The notes beneath the pieces were generated by a model, which ran no database searches, was not told the DNA's origin, and saw nothing but the letters and a program-made list of their open reading frames with translations. The translations under genes were made by a program, and so were the position numbers. This document shows, in pieces, positions 27,366-35,697 of a stretch of 64,000 bases of DNA (the first letter of the stretch is position 1; each line of letters begins with the position of its first letter). The DNA is from a bacterium (GTDB taxonomy: Bacteria > Bdellovibrionota_G > JALEGL01). The DNA lies in the NCBI GenBank assembly GCA_022763185.1, contig JALEGL010000014.1, positions 1 to 64,000 on the forward strand, given 5' to 3'.

Positions 27366-27622
27366 TTTTGCGCAAAAAGTTAAGTAAACCTAACGACGTT
27401 TTTTGTTTGCAAGGGGGCTTTGCATAAGAAACTGTAAGACCACAGGTCCAACAGTTTCTAAAAAGCGATTTTCCCTTTTGAGTATAGTGAAGAGAAGCGA
27501 GGTCTTAAGAGTAAGGTAAGCCTGCTAAAGACTAAAAAACCAATTTTATATTGGTTTTTGCGCAAAGGGATAGCAAACAAAAACGACGTTTTTTGTTTGC
27601 AAGGGAAAAGCGATTTTCCCTT
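27366..27622. repeat. pilM leader with direct repeats and two strong hairpins
   Basis: A 24-bp sequence (AACGACGTTTTTTGTTTGCA + AGGG) occurs exactly at 27392-27415 and 27582-27605. AAAAGCGATTTTCCCTT occurs at 27461-27477 and 27606-27622, and TTTTGCGCAAA at both positions upstream. AGAAACTGT (27427-27435) pairs with ACAGTTTCT (27451-27459), with an inner GACC/GGTC stem. AAGGGAAAA (27601-27609) pairs perfectly with TTTTCCCTT (27614-27622) around a GCGA tetraloop, ending 9 bp before the pilM ribosome site. No gene is evident in 27271-27641. Confidence 0.65.
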
Positions 27623-27641
27623 CAAGAAACAGAGGAGAAGG

Positions 27642-28736
27642 TTGTTTTTTAAAAGATCAAATAAATTAGTGGGTATTGACTTGGGTGCAAGCTCAATCAA
27701 GTTAGTGGCTTTGGAGAAAGTTGCTGATAACGAATATCATTTAAAACACTTTAGAATGTTGCCCTTGCCCAAAGATACAATTCTTGAAGGATCAATTATG
27801 GATACCGCCATGGTTACCGATACCATCAGCAAACTGTATGAGTTAGAGAATATTAAAGAAAAAAATGTAGCCACATCCATTAGCGGTAACTCTGTGATTG
27901 TCAAAAAACTACTTTTACCTCAAATGAGTTCGGAAGAGTTAGAGCAATCCATACATTGGGATGCAGATCAATACATACCGTTTGATGTGAATGAAGTGAA
28001 TCTTGATGTTAAAATTTTAAAAGACGCCGGAGAAGGCGCTGGGTTTGATGAAATGGAAATCTTGCTTGCTGCGGCAAAAAAAGAAGTGATTGCAGATTAT
28101 GTTTCAGTATTTGAAGCTGCATCGCTTAAGCCTGTTGTTGTTGACTTGGATGTTTTAGCTGTTGGTAACATGTTTGAAGTCAATTATCCTGAATATGCTG
28201 AGCAGACAGTTTTGGTAGCCAATATAGGGTCGAGTGTGACCAATATCAACATTGTTGGTCAAGGAACGTCAAAATTTACTCGTGACGTACCTTTGGGTGG
28301 TATAAATTATACTTCAGATATTCAAAAACAGTTGCAGGTGAGTTTTGAAGAGGCCGAAGACTTAAAAATAGGGGGTAAAATTAATGTGGAAAGCCCCGAT
28401 GCAATTGATGGTTTGTCTGAAAGCAATGAAGTTGGGAGTATTTTGCATGCTGTATCAGAATCCATTGCGGTAGAAATTCAACGTTCGATAGACTTTTTTT
28501 CATCCCAAGCTGTTGGTGAAGAAGTGTCGGCCATTTTTTTAACCGGAGGTGGTGCTAAGTCTCCAGGTTTGAAAGAATCCATACAGCAAAACACTGAACT
28601 ACCAACAGAAATTATTGATCCATTTAAATCAATTTACATTGATAGTGCAAAGTTTGATGAAGAACAAATTAGAGAAGTTGGTCCAATTGCTGGAGTGGCT
28701 GTAGGTTTAGCCTTGAGGGAAGTGTTAGAGTCATGA
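27642..28736 (+). CDS. pilM: Type IV pilus inner-membrane platform protein PilM
   Basis: The ~364-residue actin/FtsA-like ATPase fold begins LFFKRSNKLVGIDLGASSIKLVALE, the PilM phosphate-1 motif. TGGGAKSPG near the end is the adenosine motif. PilM binds the cytoplasmic N-terminus of PilN and recruits the pilus machinery. I chose TTG 27642 because AGGAG lies 4 bp upstream and the family starts near FFKK; a longer frame from 27558 would translate leader repeats. It opens the pilMNOPQ operon, with each gene overlapping the next by a few bases. Confidence 0.93.
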   Translation: MFFKRSNKLVGIDLGASSIKLVALEKVADNEYHLKHFRMLPLPKDTILEGSIMDTAMVTDTISKLYELENIKEKNVATSISGNSVIVKKLLLPQMSSEELEQSIHWDADQYIPFDVNEVNLDVKILKDAGEGAGFDEMEILLAAAKKEVIADYVSVFEAASLKPVVVDLDVLAVGNMFEVNYPEYAEQTVLVANIGSSVTNINIVGQGTSKFTRDVPLGGINYTSDIQKQLQVSFEEAEDLKIGGKINVESPDAIDGLSESNEVGSILHAVSESIAVEIQRSIDFFSSQAVGEEVSAIFLTGGGAKSPGLKESIQQNTELPTEIIDPFKSIYIDSAKFDEEQIREVGPIAGVAVGLALREVLES

Positions 28737-29311
28737 TTAGGATTAACCTCTTACCTACTAAAGCCAATATTAGAAAAGAAAATGCTTTGTTTCAGCTTGG
28801 TGCAGGCGCTTTTGCTTGTGTTTTTCTTATGATCGTATGTTTTGTTATCAATAAAAGCTACGACAGTAAGATTAAAAAACAGCAAGCGACCATTGCAGAT
28901 TTAAAAACAAAAATCAGTAGGTTGGCCAGCATAAAAAAACAGGTGAATGACTTTAAAAAGAAAAAACAAGATTTGGAAAGTAAAATTAAAACAATAGAAG
29001 ATTTGGATAATAGTCGTTCTGGCCCGGTGAAGCTTTTAGAAGAGTTTACATATGTTTTACCAGAAAAAGCTTGGTTAACGGAATATAAAGAAAACAATAA
29101 GCGTTTAGAAATATCGGGTGTTGCAGTGGATGGCCCAACAGTATCTCAATTTGTTGATCAATTGAATCAATCAAAGTTTTTTAAAAATATAAAGCTTGTT
29201 CAAGTAGAGCATGGTCAACAAAGTGAAGCAAGTTATAAGCGGTTCAATATTGTATGTAATGTAAATTACAACGTTGGCAGTGATGAGAATGATCAGGGAA
29301 GTCAGTCATGA
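28733..29311 (+). CDS. pilN: Type IV pilus assembly protein PilN
   Basis: The 192-residue bitopic protein begins with the PilN motif IRINLLPTKANIRKE that docks onto PilM. One membrane helix (about 21-42), a periplasmic coiled coil (about 45-85) and a ferredoxin-like domain follow. It pairs with PilO in the inner-membrane alignment complex. It overlaps pilM and pilO by 4 bp (ATGA), showing translational coupling. Confidence 0.92.
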   Translation: MIRINLLPTKANIRKENALFQLGAGAFACVFLMIVCFVINKSYDSKIKKQQATIADLKTKISRLASIKKQVNDFKKKKQDLESKIKTIEDLDNSRSGPVKLLEEFTYVLPEKAWLTEYKENNKRLEISGVAVDGPTVSQFVDQLNQSKFFKNIKLVQVEHGQQSEASYKRFNIVCNVNYNVGSDENDQGSQS

Positions 29312-29868
29312 ACGATTTTCTGTCTCAATTTGAAAAGCAACCCAAAGCCTTAAAAATTGGCATACTGTGTTTTTTGCTACTGCTGATAGCTTTTGTCGAA
29401 TATCAGTTTTTTATCTCTTCAAGAAATGAAGTTATGAATAAAAATGAAAAAGAAATTGCTAAGTTGCAAAAAGATTACAGTGAAAGTCAGGCAATCGCAG
29501 ATAACTTAGAGAACTTTATTGCCCAAGTTGCTTTTTTAGATGAAGAGTTAAAAAGGGCTTTGCTGCTACTGCCTAATGAAGAAGATATTCAAGGCGTATT
29601 AAGGGCTGTTTCAAAAGAAGCCAATATCACTAATGTTCGTTTAATTAGTTTTAAGCCGCAAAGCAGGGCCAATAAAGGATTTTATTCTAGCTTAACCATG
29701 ACTATAAAATTTGAAGGCAGCTTTCATGATATTGCAAAGTTTATTGATAGGGTCGGTAAACTGAAAAGAATTATCAATGTGTCTGATATTGTTTTTGAGC
29801 GGGTAGGTGGAAAAAGCCATACAGTCAGTGCCAAAGCTACAACGTACATGTTCGGAGGTAATGCATGA
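29308..29868 (+). CDS. pilO: Type IV pilus assembly protein PilO
   Basis: The 186-residue protein has a short cytoplasmic N-terminus, one membrane helix (about 17-35), a periplasmic coiled coil (about 38-75) and a C-terminal alpha-beta domain containing LLPNEEDIQGVLRAVSKEA, the usual PilO block. It forms heterodimers with PilN and contacts PilP. Order and size match the canonical operon. Confidence 0.92.
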   Translation: MNDFLSQFEKQPKALKIGILCFLLLLIAFVEYQFFISSRNEVMNKNEKEIAKLQKDYSESQAIADNLENFIAQVAFLDEELKRALLLLPNEEDIQGVLRAVSKEANITNVRLISFKPQSRANKGFYSSLTMTIKFEGSFHDIAKFIDRVGKLKRIINVSDIVFERVGGKSHTVSAKATTYMFGGNA

Positions 29869-30428
29869 AATATAGGGTGAAATGCATACTTCACACGAGT
29901 TTAATATGTGCTTTGGTATTGTTAGTTTCTTGTGGTGAAAAAGTGCCAGAAGATTATGATTCTAAAAACAATAAGCAAGAGCAGCGCTTAGATAAAATAA
30001 AAAAACAAAGTGTTATAGAGCCAACAAGCCGTTTTGGAACAGAAAAAAACATCTACTTTTATGATCCTGAAGGTAAGAGAAATCCATTTGAACCTTATGA
30101 CCTAAATAAAGATAATGTCGCAAGTATCGTTGAGTCGCCGCTTGAAAAGTATCAGTTAGAGGAGCTGTCTCTTGTTGGGATTATTTGGGGCATTGCCGAC
30201 CCTAGAGGTATGATTAAAGCTCCTGATGGAGAAACTTATGTTGTAAGGCGTATGTCTAGAATAGGTCGCAATCGAGGCAAAATTTCCAGGGTTGCAAAAG
30301 ATAGTGTTTATGTAGAAGAAGAGTATCGTGATCCTGCTTCTGGCAATATTGCAATGAAGGAAACAAGAATAGAATTAGAAAAAGATAGTGTTGATGCTTT
30401 ATCTGGAGGTCTGAAAGCAGATGATTAG
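29865..30428 (+). CDS. pilP: Type IV pilus lipoprotein PilP
   Basis: The 187-residue lipoprotein has lipobox LLVSC. A disordered linker follows, then the PilP beta-sandwich (FYDPEGKRNPFEPYD and LEELSLVGIIWG..PRGMIKAPDGETYVV), which connects PilNO to the PilQ secretin. It overlaps pilQ by 8 bp. Confidence 0.9.
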   Translation: MKYRVKCILHTSLICALVLLVSCGEKVPEDYDSKNNKQEQRLDKIKKQSVIEPTSRFGTEKNIYFYDPEGKRNPFEPYDLNKDNVASIVESPLEKYQLEELSLVGIIWGIADPRGMIKAPDGETYVVRRMSRIGRNRGKISRVAKDSVYVEEEYRDPASGNIAMKETRIELEKDSVDALSGGLKADD

Positions 30429-33400
30429 AGTTAAAAATAAATTTACAGTTAAAACAATCAGTTTCGTTATGATGATTGTTTTCTTTGCCTTGTACGGCTG
30501 CAGTCAAAGTAAGCAAAAAGTTTCAAACTTAAAACAAAGCAGGGTTTCTGATGTTGGGGCACAACAAAGCAACGGCTTAAAGAGTTTAACTTTGCAGGAA
30601 GATGAAGGCCAGCTGGCGATTAAGTTTCAGGCAGAAAGAGCCTTGTCTCCAAATATATTTAGATTATCAGATCCGCAAAGAATTGTGGTTGATTTAGTCA
30701 ATACCCGTAATTTGTTAAAAGATCGTATTGTCATTGCCTCTAAAAACAATGTCATCCAGGAAGTCACAGTCAATGAGTTTAATGACAGTAATAACATACT
30801 AAGCCGGGTAGTGATTGTATTGAACGCAGCTGTTGAATATGAAGCACATGCACTGAATAATGGTTTAGCCCTAAAGATTTCAAGGTCAGATCAGCAAAAA
30901 ACAATAGAACAAGACAACGATAACTTATCTATAGCTGAGTTTTCGCTTATGGAAAATGAGGAACAAAACAATTCTCAAGCATCAGCTGCGAGATCAATGG
31001 CCGATAAAGCTTCAAATTTTGACTCAATGCAGTCATCTAATACAACAAAAAACCAACTTATAAAGATATTGTCTCGTCCAAAGCTAGACGGTACCGAGAT
31101 TGAGTTGATTTTTTCAGGCTCCGTAAAGCAGTATGAGGATTTTTCATTGAAAGGGCCAAACAGAATTGTGTTTGATCTTCAGCAGGTTGAAAATGTTTTA
31201 GCGGAAGGTAAGACAGTGTCTGTTCTTAGTGATGAAGTTTCTAAAATAAGGCTGGGTGAAGCCAAGAATAAAACGAGAGCTGTAATTGACTTGTCTCGTG
31301 ATACCAATCCAAAATACGAGGTTTCAAAACAAGAAAACCGCCTTAAAATTTATATTCCAGCAAAAAATACACTTGATGCAGTACCTGTGGTGAATAAAAC
31401 TGTTGATATTGCAGCAAAAGAAAGAATAAAAGTTAACTTAGCCCGCAAAGAAGAGAAAAAAAGTGTTGAGCCAGAAGTGTCGATGGCTCCTGTTGATGTA
31501 AAGACTAACAATATAGAACAACAAAACACAGCTTTGGAGCAAAACAAAAGCCAACCTTCAGCACAAAAGCAAAATAGTTTTCTTGATACAGCTGCTTTAA
31601 ACAAGGCTACACCCTCAGCGGCAAGGTCACCTAAGAATTCTCTCTCTGTTAACCCTGTTGATAAAACTAAACCCAAGTCAACATTACTCAATGAGTTGAA
31701 TGATGTTAAACTGGAAAAAAGTAAACAAGAAACAGTGGTCAAGTTAATGCTTGATAAAAATAGTCTTAACTATGACGTTCTCAATCCAGAACCAGGCGTT
31801 TTAAATATACAGCTAGACAACACTGTATATAAAAAATCAAAACTAAAAAAAATATTGAAACGACAAAACTATTCTGGAACGGCAATTAAAAAGATAAATC
31901 TAAAAAAGGTTTCTAAACAAAGTGCCGTGCTTGAAGTATCTTTACAAGATCAAGCCATTTTTGAAGTTGGAGAAGAAAATAAAGGCTTATTGCTTAGAGT
32001 TCGACCTAAAAAACAAATCATTAGTGACATAGTAGATAGTAATAGTGCTATAAAAAATACGAAACAAACGCCTTTAAAACAAAATAAAACGCTGGCAATA
32101 GCCAATACTCAGCCAGCAACACAAAAACAAGAAGTATCAACCAATAGTAAACCTATGGATTTTGAAGATAAAACTATTGATATTGCGGAAAGTGAAGTTG
32201 AAACCTTGGCCAACGATTTAGTAGAAATTGAAGGCTTAGAGGATAATGTTAAAAATACTTTTCCGCAAGAACGAGTGATAAAGAATCCATTGGGAGTTGA
32301 GGTACAAGATAGCAGTAAAATAAAAAACTATGCATATGTTAAAGAAGAGTTCATGAGCGATACGATAGCTGACGGTGAACCTTTGAGTCAAATGGGTTCA
32401 ATTTTGTCTGGTGCCGTGGAAGGTAAAAAGTTTACCGGTAGAAGAATTTCTCTAGACTTTAAAGATGCTGAGGTCAAGAGTATTTTTAAGCTTATTGCTG
32501 AGATCTCTCAGTTTAATATTATTATTTCTGATGATGTGGTCGGAAGGATTACCATACGTTTAGATGAGGTTCCATGGGATCAGGCTTTTGCAATTATTTT
32601 ACAAACACGTGGCCTCTGGTTTGAAAAATATGGTAACATTATCCGTGTTGCACCCGCAGCTAAATTACAGCAAGAAAAAGAAGCTGCCGCCAATGCTGAA
32701 AAAGCGGCCAAAGCGGTAAAGCCATTGGATATTTTGTTTAAACCCGTCAGTTTTGCGCAAGCAGGGACTCTAGAAAAACAAGTCAAAAGTGTCCTCAGTG
32801 ATAGAGGTACAGTTGATATTGATAGCAGAACCAATACCTTAATTATAAAAGATATTAGAGAGCACTTGGATAAAGCCAAACGCATGATAGATATTTTAGA
32901 CACACAAACACCTCAAGTTACAATTGAAGCGAGAATTGTGGAGGCAACAACCACCTTTACCCGTTCATTTGGTATCAATTGGTCTGGGAGTGCATCGTTT
33001 ACTTCAGCAACAGGAAATCCTACAGGATTGTTTTTTCCAAACTCAATTGGAATTCCTAATTTTGCATTAAACTTTCCAGTTGAAGCAGGTGCTATTAATA
33101 CACAAGCTAATTTGAGATTGGGTAGTATTAATAATATATTAGATTTAGACTTGGCCATTGCTTTGGGTGAACAAGAAGGTAATTTTAAGCTGATATCTTC
33201 ACCCAAAGTTACAGTGTTGGATAATAGTTCGGCAACCATTTCAGCTGGAACACAAATTCCTTATCAAACCCAAAGTGATAACTTGGGTACCAATGTTAAC
33301 TTTCAGACAGCCAATACCAGTTTAACGGTAACACCACACATAACAAATGACGGCTCTATTTTGATGAATATCAGTGCAACCCGAGATGAACCTAACTTTT

Positions 33401-33672
33401 CAGCATCAGTTGAAGGTAATCCCACGATCGATCAGAGAACAGCCAGTACAGAGGTTCTTGTTAAGAGCGGTAACACTACTGTCATTGGTGGGATTTACTC
33501 TACATCATCTGGAGGAAACCAGTCTAGACTTCCAGTGTTACACCGTATTCCTATTATTGGAGCTTTGTTTAAAAACTATAATAAGACAGTTAGACGGTCT
33601 GAGCTTTTAATTTTTGTAACGCCAAGGATTGTTGGCGATGAACGTAAAGCAATAAGAAATGTTAGGGAATAG
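30421..33672 (+). CDS. pilQ: Type IV pilus secretin PilQ with expanded AMIN region
   Basis: This 1083-residue secretin is much longer than the common ~700-residue PilQ. The N-terminal signal ends FFALYGC, a possible lipobox. At least two clear AMIN domains (about 48-155 and 208-305) and a third AMIN-like block (about 420-535) precede an STN/N0 region (RRISLDFKDAEVKSIFKLIAEIS, about 675). An N1 domain and the secretin core follow, with VEGNPTIDQRTASTEVLVKSG and a C-terminal RSELLIFVTPRIV. AMIN domains bind peptidoglycan, so the extra copies suggest strong anchoring. It forms the outer-membrane pore for the pilus. Confidence 0.93.
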   Translation: MIRVKNKFTVKTISFVMMIVFFALYGCSQSKQKVSNLKQSRVSDVGAQQSNGLKSLTLQEDEGQLAIKFQAERALSPNIFRLSDPQRIVVDLVNTRNLLKDRIVIASKNNVIQEVTVNEFNDSNNILSRVVIVLNAAVEYEAHALNNGLALKISRSDQQKTIEQDNDNLSIAEFSLMENEEQNNSQASAARSMADKASNFDSMQSSNTTKNQLIKILSRPKLDGTEIELIFSGSVKQYEDFSLKGPNRIVFDLQQVENVLAEGKTVSVLSDEVSKIRLGEAKNKTRAVIDLSRDTNPKYEVSKQENRLKIYIPAKNTLDAVPVVNKTVDIAAKERIKVNLARKEEKKSVEPEVSMAPVDVKTNNIEQQNTALEQNKSQPSAQKQNSFLDTAALNKATPSAARSPKNSLSVNPVDKTKPKSTLLNELNDVKLEKSKQETVVKLMLDKNSLNYDVLNPEPGVLNIQLDNTVYKKSKLKKILKRQNYSGTAIKKINLKKVSKQSAVLEVSLQDQAIFEVGEENKGLLLRVRPKKQIISDIVDSNSAIKNTKQTPLKQNKTLAIANTQPATQKQEVSTNSKPMDFEDKTIDIAESEVETLANDLVEIEGLEDNVKNTFPQERVIKNPLGVEVQDSSKIKNYAYVKEEFMSDTIADGEPLSQMGSILSGAVEGKKFTGRRISLDFKDAEVKSIFKLIAEISQFNIIISDDVVGRITIRLDEVPWDQAFAIILQTRGLWFEKYGNIIRVAPAAKLQQEKEAAANAEKAAKAVKPLDILFKPVSFAQAGTLEKQVKSVLSDRGTVDIDSRTNTLIIKDIREHLDKAKRMIDILDTQTPQVTIEARIVEATTTFTRSFGINWSGSASFTSATGNPTGLFFPNSIGIPNFALNFPVEAGAINTQANLRLGSINNILDLDLAIALGEQEGNFKLISSPKVTVLDNSSATISAGTQIPYQTQSDNLGTNVNFQTANTSLTVTPHITNDGSILMNISATRDEPNFSASVEGNPTIDQRTASTEVLVKSGNTTVIGGIYSTSSGGNQSRLPVLHRIPIIGALFKNYNKTVRRSELLIFVTPRIVGDERKAIRNVRE

Positions 33673-33674
33673 TT

Positions 33675-34187
33675 ATGAAAAAGTGTTATAATATATTTAT
33701 TATGAATATTTTTTTTGCAGCAATTATAAGTTTACTACTAACATCTTGTAACCAAGCACCCGTTGGTTATGGCGCACCTTTTGGGTCTACAGTATCTATT
33801 TCTGAGGATGCGAGTTACACAGTACCTGTTGGGACAACACAGGTCGCTGTGGTTTCAGGTTCAGTGGTCTTACCGCAGGCGAATGTGGGTCAAGGAGATC
33901 AACAGCAGCAAAGTGGTGATCAACAGCAACAGGGTCAACTTCAACAGAACCCAGGGAATAACATTTATGTAAAGCTAACTTGTTTTGGTTGTGAGTTTAT
34001 AAATGAAAACTCTGAATCCTTAGGAACAGTTTTGGAGACGACTACCAACAGCTCAGGAATATATGTTGCATATGTACTGTTACAATCTCCAGCTCAGACA
34101 GGTTTAGACCAATATGAAGCAAACGTTACAGCAGACATTACGGTTGCCAATGCATCGACCAAAATTACAGTTTTGGATTCTAATTGA
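33675..34187 (+). CDS. Small lipoprotein, unknown function
   Basis: The 170-residue protein has signal MKKCYNIFIMNIFFAAIIS and lipobox LLTSC. A Gln/Gly-rich low-complexity spacer (QGDQQQQSGDQQQQGQ, about 74-95) precedes a beta-rich C-terminal domain with TCFGCEF and ETTTNSSGIYVAYVLLQ, resembling a bacterial Ig-like/carboxypeptidase-regulatory fold. It starts 3 bp after pilQ, so it probably belongs to the pilus operon and may be an accessory secretin or pilot-like lipoprotein (inference). I do not recognise a named family. Confidence 0.6.
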   Translation: MKKCYNIFIMNIFFAAIISLLLTSCNQAPVGYGAPFGSTVSISEDASYTVPVGTTQVAVVSGSVVLPQANVGQGDQQQQSGDQQQQGQLQQNPGNNIYVKLTCFGCEFINENSESLGTVLETTTNSSGIYVAYVLLQSPAQTGLDQYEANVTADITVANASTKITVLDSN

Positions 34188-34234
34188 TTATTTCTAGTTT
34201 GATGATATTTTGAGTTGAGTATACACTATAAATC

Positions 34235-34810
34235 ATGCATCAAGATAATTTAAAACAAAAGCTTATTGAGCATCCTTCAGTTGAGAATTTTTTTAATTAT
34301 GCTGACTTTTTTAGAAGACTCGCGCAGTATAAAAAAGCTTTGGAGATTACTTTTGATGGATTGAATGAATTTCCTTTGAGTGTTAAGCTCAAACTCTTAA
34401 AGGCTCAAATTTATTTTGAAATGTCGGATTTAAGCAACAGTTTGGAAACATACCAGAGAATTGTAGAATATACACAAAACAATCCTCATGCAATTAAAGC
34501 TATTGCACAAATTCAGATTGAACAAAAAAAGTTTTCAGAAGCAAAAAACACCCTTAAAAAATTAAAAGAAGAAGATAGAGAAGACGATGCTTGGGTGGAA
34601 AGAATGTTGAATAAAATTAATGTGTCTAGCCAAGATATTAGTAAGATACATTCTAAAACTTTAGCAAAACTTTATCAACAGCAAGGCTTTAATCAAGAAG
34701 CAAAGTCCGTTTATGAAGAAATCGGCGTTGATCATAAGCATGATTTAGGAAAAGTTGAAAAACTAAAAATATGCTTGCAACGGATACAAGAAAGAAGGCG
34801 ATCTTTATGA
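34235..34810 (+). CDS. TPR-repeat protein
   Basis: The 191-residue soluble protein has about four TPR-like helical repeats (for example LAQYKKALEITFDGLNEFP and LSNSLETYQRIVEYTQNNPHAIKAIAQI). There is no signal peptide. Its TGA overlaps the ATG of the roadblock gene, so they are coupled. It is probably a scaffold linked to pilus function or regulation; the partner is unknown. Confidence 0.6.
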   Translation: MHQDNLKQKLIEHPSVENFFNYADFFRRLAQYKKALEITFDGLNEFPLSVKLKLLKAQIYFEMSDLSNSLETYQRIVEYTQNNPHAIKAIAQIQIEQKKFSEAKNTLKKLKEEDREDDAWVERMLNKINVSSQDISKIHSKTLAKLYQQQGFNQEAKSVYEEIGVDHKHDLGKVEKLKICLQRIQERRRSL

Positions 34811-35169
34811 GTTTAGAAAATGCACTTGAAGAAATCTTTTCAAATACAGACGGTGCTCAATTGGTGGCTTTACTGGGTTTTGATGGTGTCCCAGTCTTGT
34901 CTCAAGGAAGTGAAGAGAGTAAAAGTATTTTAGATGGAGAAGAGCTTGTAACGGTTGTCAGTATGATCAATGGGATGCTGGAAAAATCACAAAACGTTCG
35001 GTTAAATGGAATTGAGCGATGTTTGATTGAGGCAAAACAATATGACTTTTTTTTTCAAGTGGTTAATTATGAATATTTTCTATTGTTGGTCTTAGAAAAA
35101 GCTCAAAATATCGGAAAAGCTAGGTATTTGCTTAAAAAATGGACGCCACAAATTGTCCAAGATTTATAA
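34807..35169 (+). CDS. Roadblock/LC7-domain protein (MglB-like fold)
   Basis: From ATG 34807 this is a 120-residue single-domain protein: [41 protein letters not shown] and [29 protein letters not shown]. This is the roadblock/LC7 pattern (helix, beta-hairpin, helix). Bacterial members regulate small Ras-like GTPases such as MglA, which controls pilus polarity. The position after pilQ fits, but no MglA is encoded here. An upstream start at 34771 would overlap the TPR gene more; the ATGA junction favours 34807. Confidence 0.65.
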   Translation: MSLENALEEIFSNTDGAQLVALLGFDGVPVLSQGSEESKSILDGEELVTVVSMINGMLEKSQNVRLNGIERCLIEAKQYDFFFQVVNYEYFLLLVLEKAQNIGKARYLLKKWTPQIVQDL

Positions 35170-35210
35170 ATGCATTGGACAATCTTCTTTTTTATGGTTA
35201 TCAAAGCTCA

Positions 35211-35693
35211 ATGAATTTAAAAGAACTCAAAGAAATTTTTAGGTTGATTGAAAAAACTGACTTTTCGGAAGTAGAAATTCAGAAAGATGAGTTTTTTATT
35301 AAAGTTAATCGACATGCAAAAGACAGCTATGAAAAAGGTGTAGTTAAGACAATTGTTAGTCAAGTCGAAGAAACGCCTAAAATAACAACAGTAGCTGATT
35401 CTGCTTCTGAAGCTGCTAAGGCTTCAGTCAAAGATAACAGCAATATAGAAAAAAAATCCGGTCAGTATATTACCTCGCCTTTTGTTGGAACCTTTTATGC
35501 AGCACCTTCTCCTGATTCAGAAGATTATGTCAATATTGGAACTGCAGTCAAAAAAGGTCAAATTGTGTGTATTGTTGAAGCAATGAAGCTGATGAATGAA
35601 TTAGAGAGTGAAGTTGAAGGCAAAATCAAAGAAATTTTGGTTGAAAATGGTCAGCCTGTTGAGTTTGGCCAAAAGCTTTTCTTAGTTGACTAA
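35211..35693 (+). CDS. accB: Acetyl-CoA carboxylase biotin carboxyl carrier protein
   Basis: From ATG 35211 the protein is 160 residues. The N-terminus [20 protein letters not shown] is typical AccB; a linker follows and the biotinyl domain has the EAMKLMNE motif carrying the biotin Lys. It carries CO2 between biotin carboxylase and the transferase for malonyl-CoA synthesis. It is 4 bp from accC and clearly an operon with it. The ribosome site is weak. An earlier start at 35139 would add 24 residues not seen in the family. Confidence 0.9.
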   Translation: MNLKELKEIFRLIEKTDFSEVEIQKDEFFIKVNRHAKDSYEKGVVKTIVSQVEETPKITTVADSASEAAKASVKDNSNIEKKSGQYITSPFVGTFYAAPSPDSEDYVNIGTAVKKGQIVCIVEAMKLMNELESEVEGKIKEILVENGQPVEFGQKLFLVD

Positions 35694-35697
35694 GGCC

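Noticed and set aside
27458-27700. Minus-strand 80-residue frame before pilM
   Set aside because: It consists of the direct repeats and the antisense of the pilM start; no ribosome site or recognisable domain.
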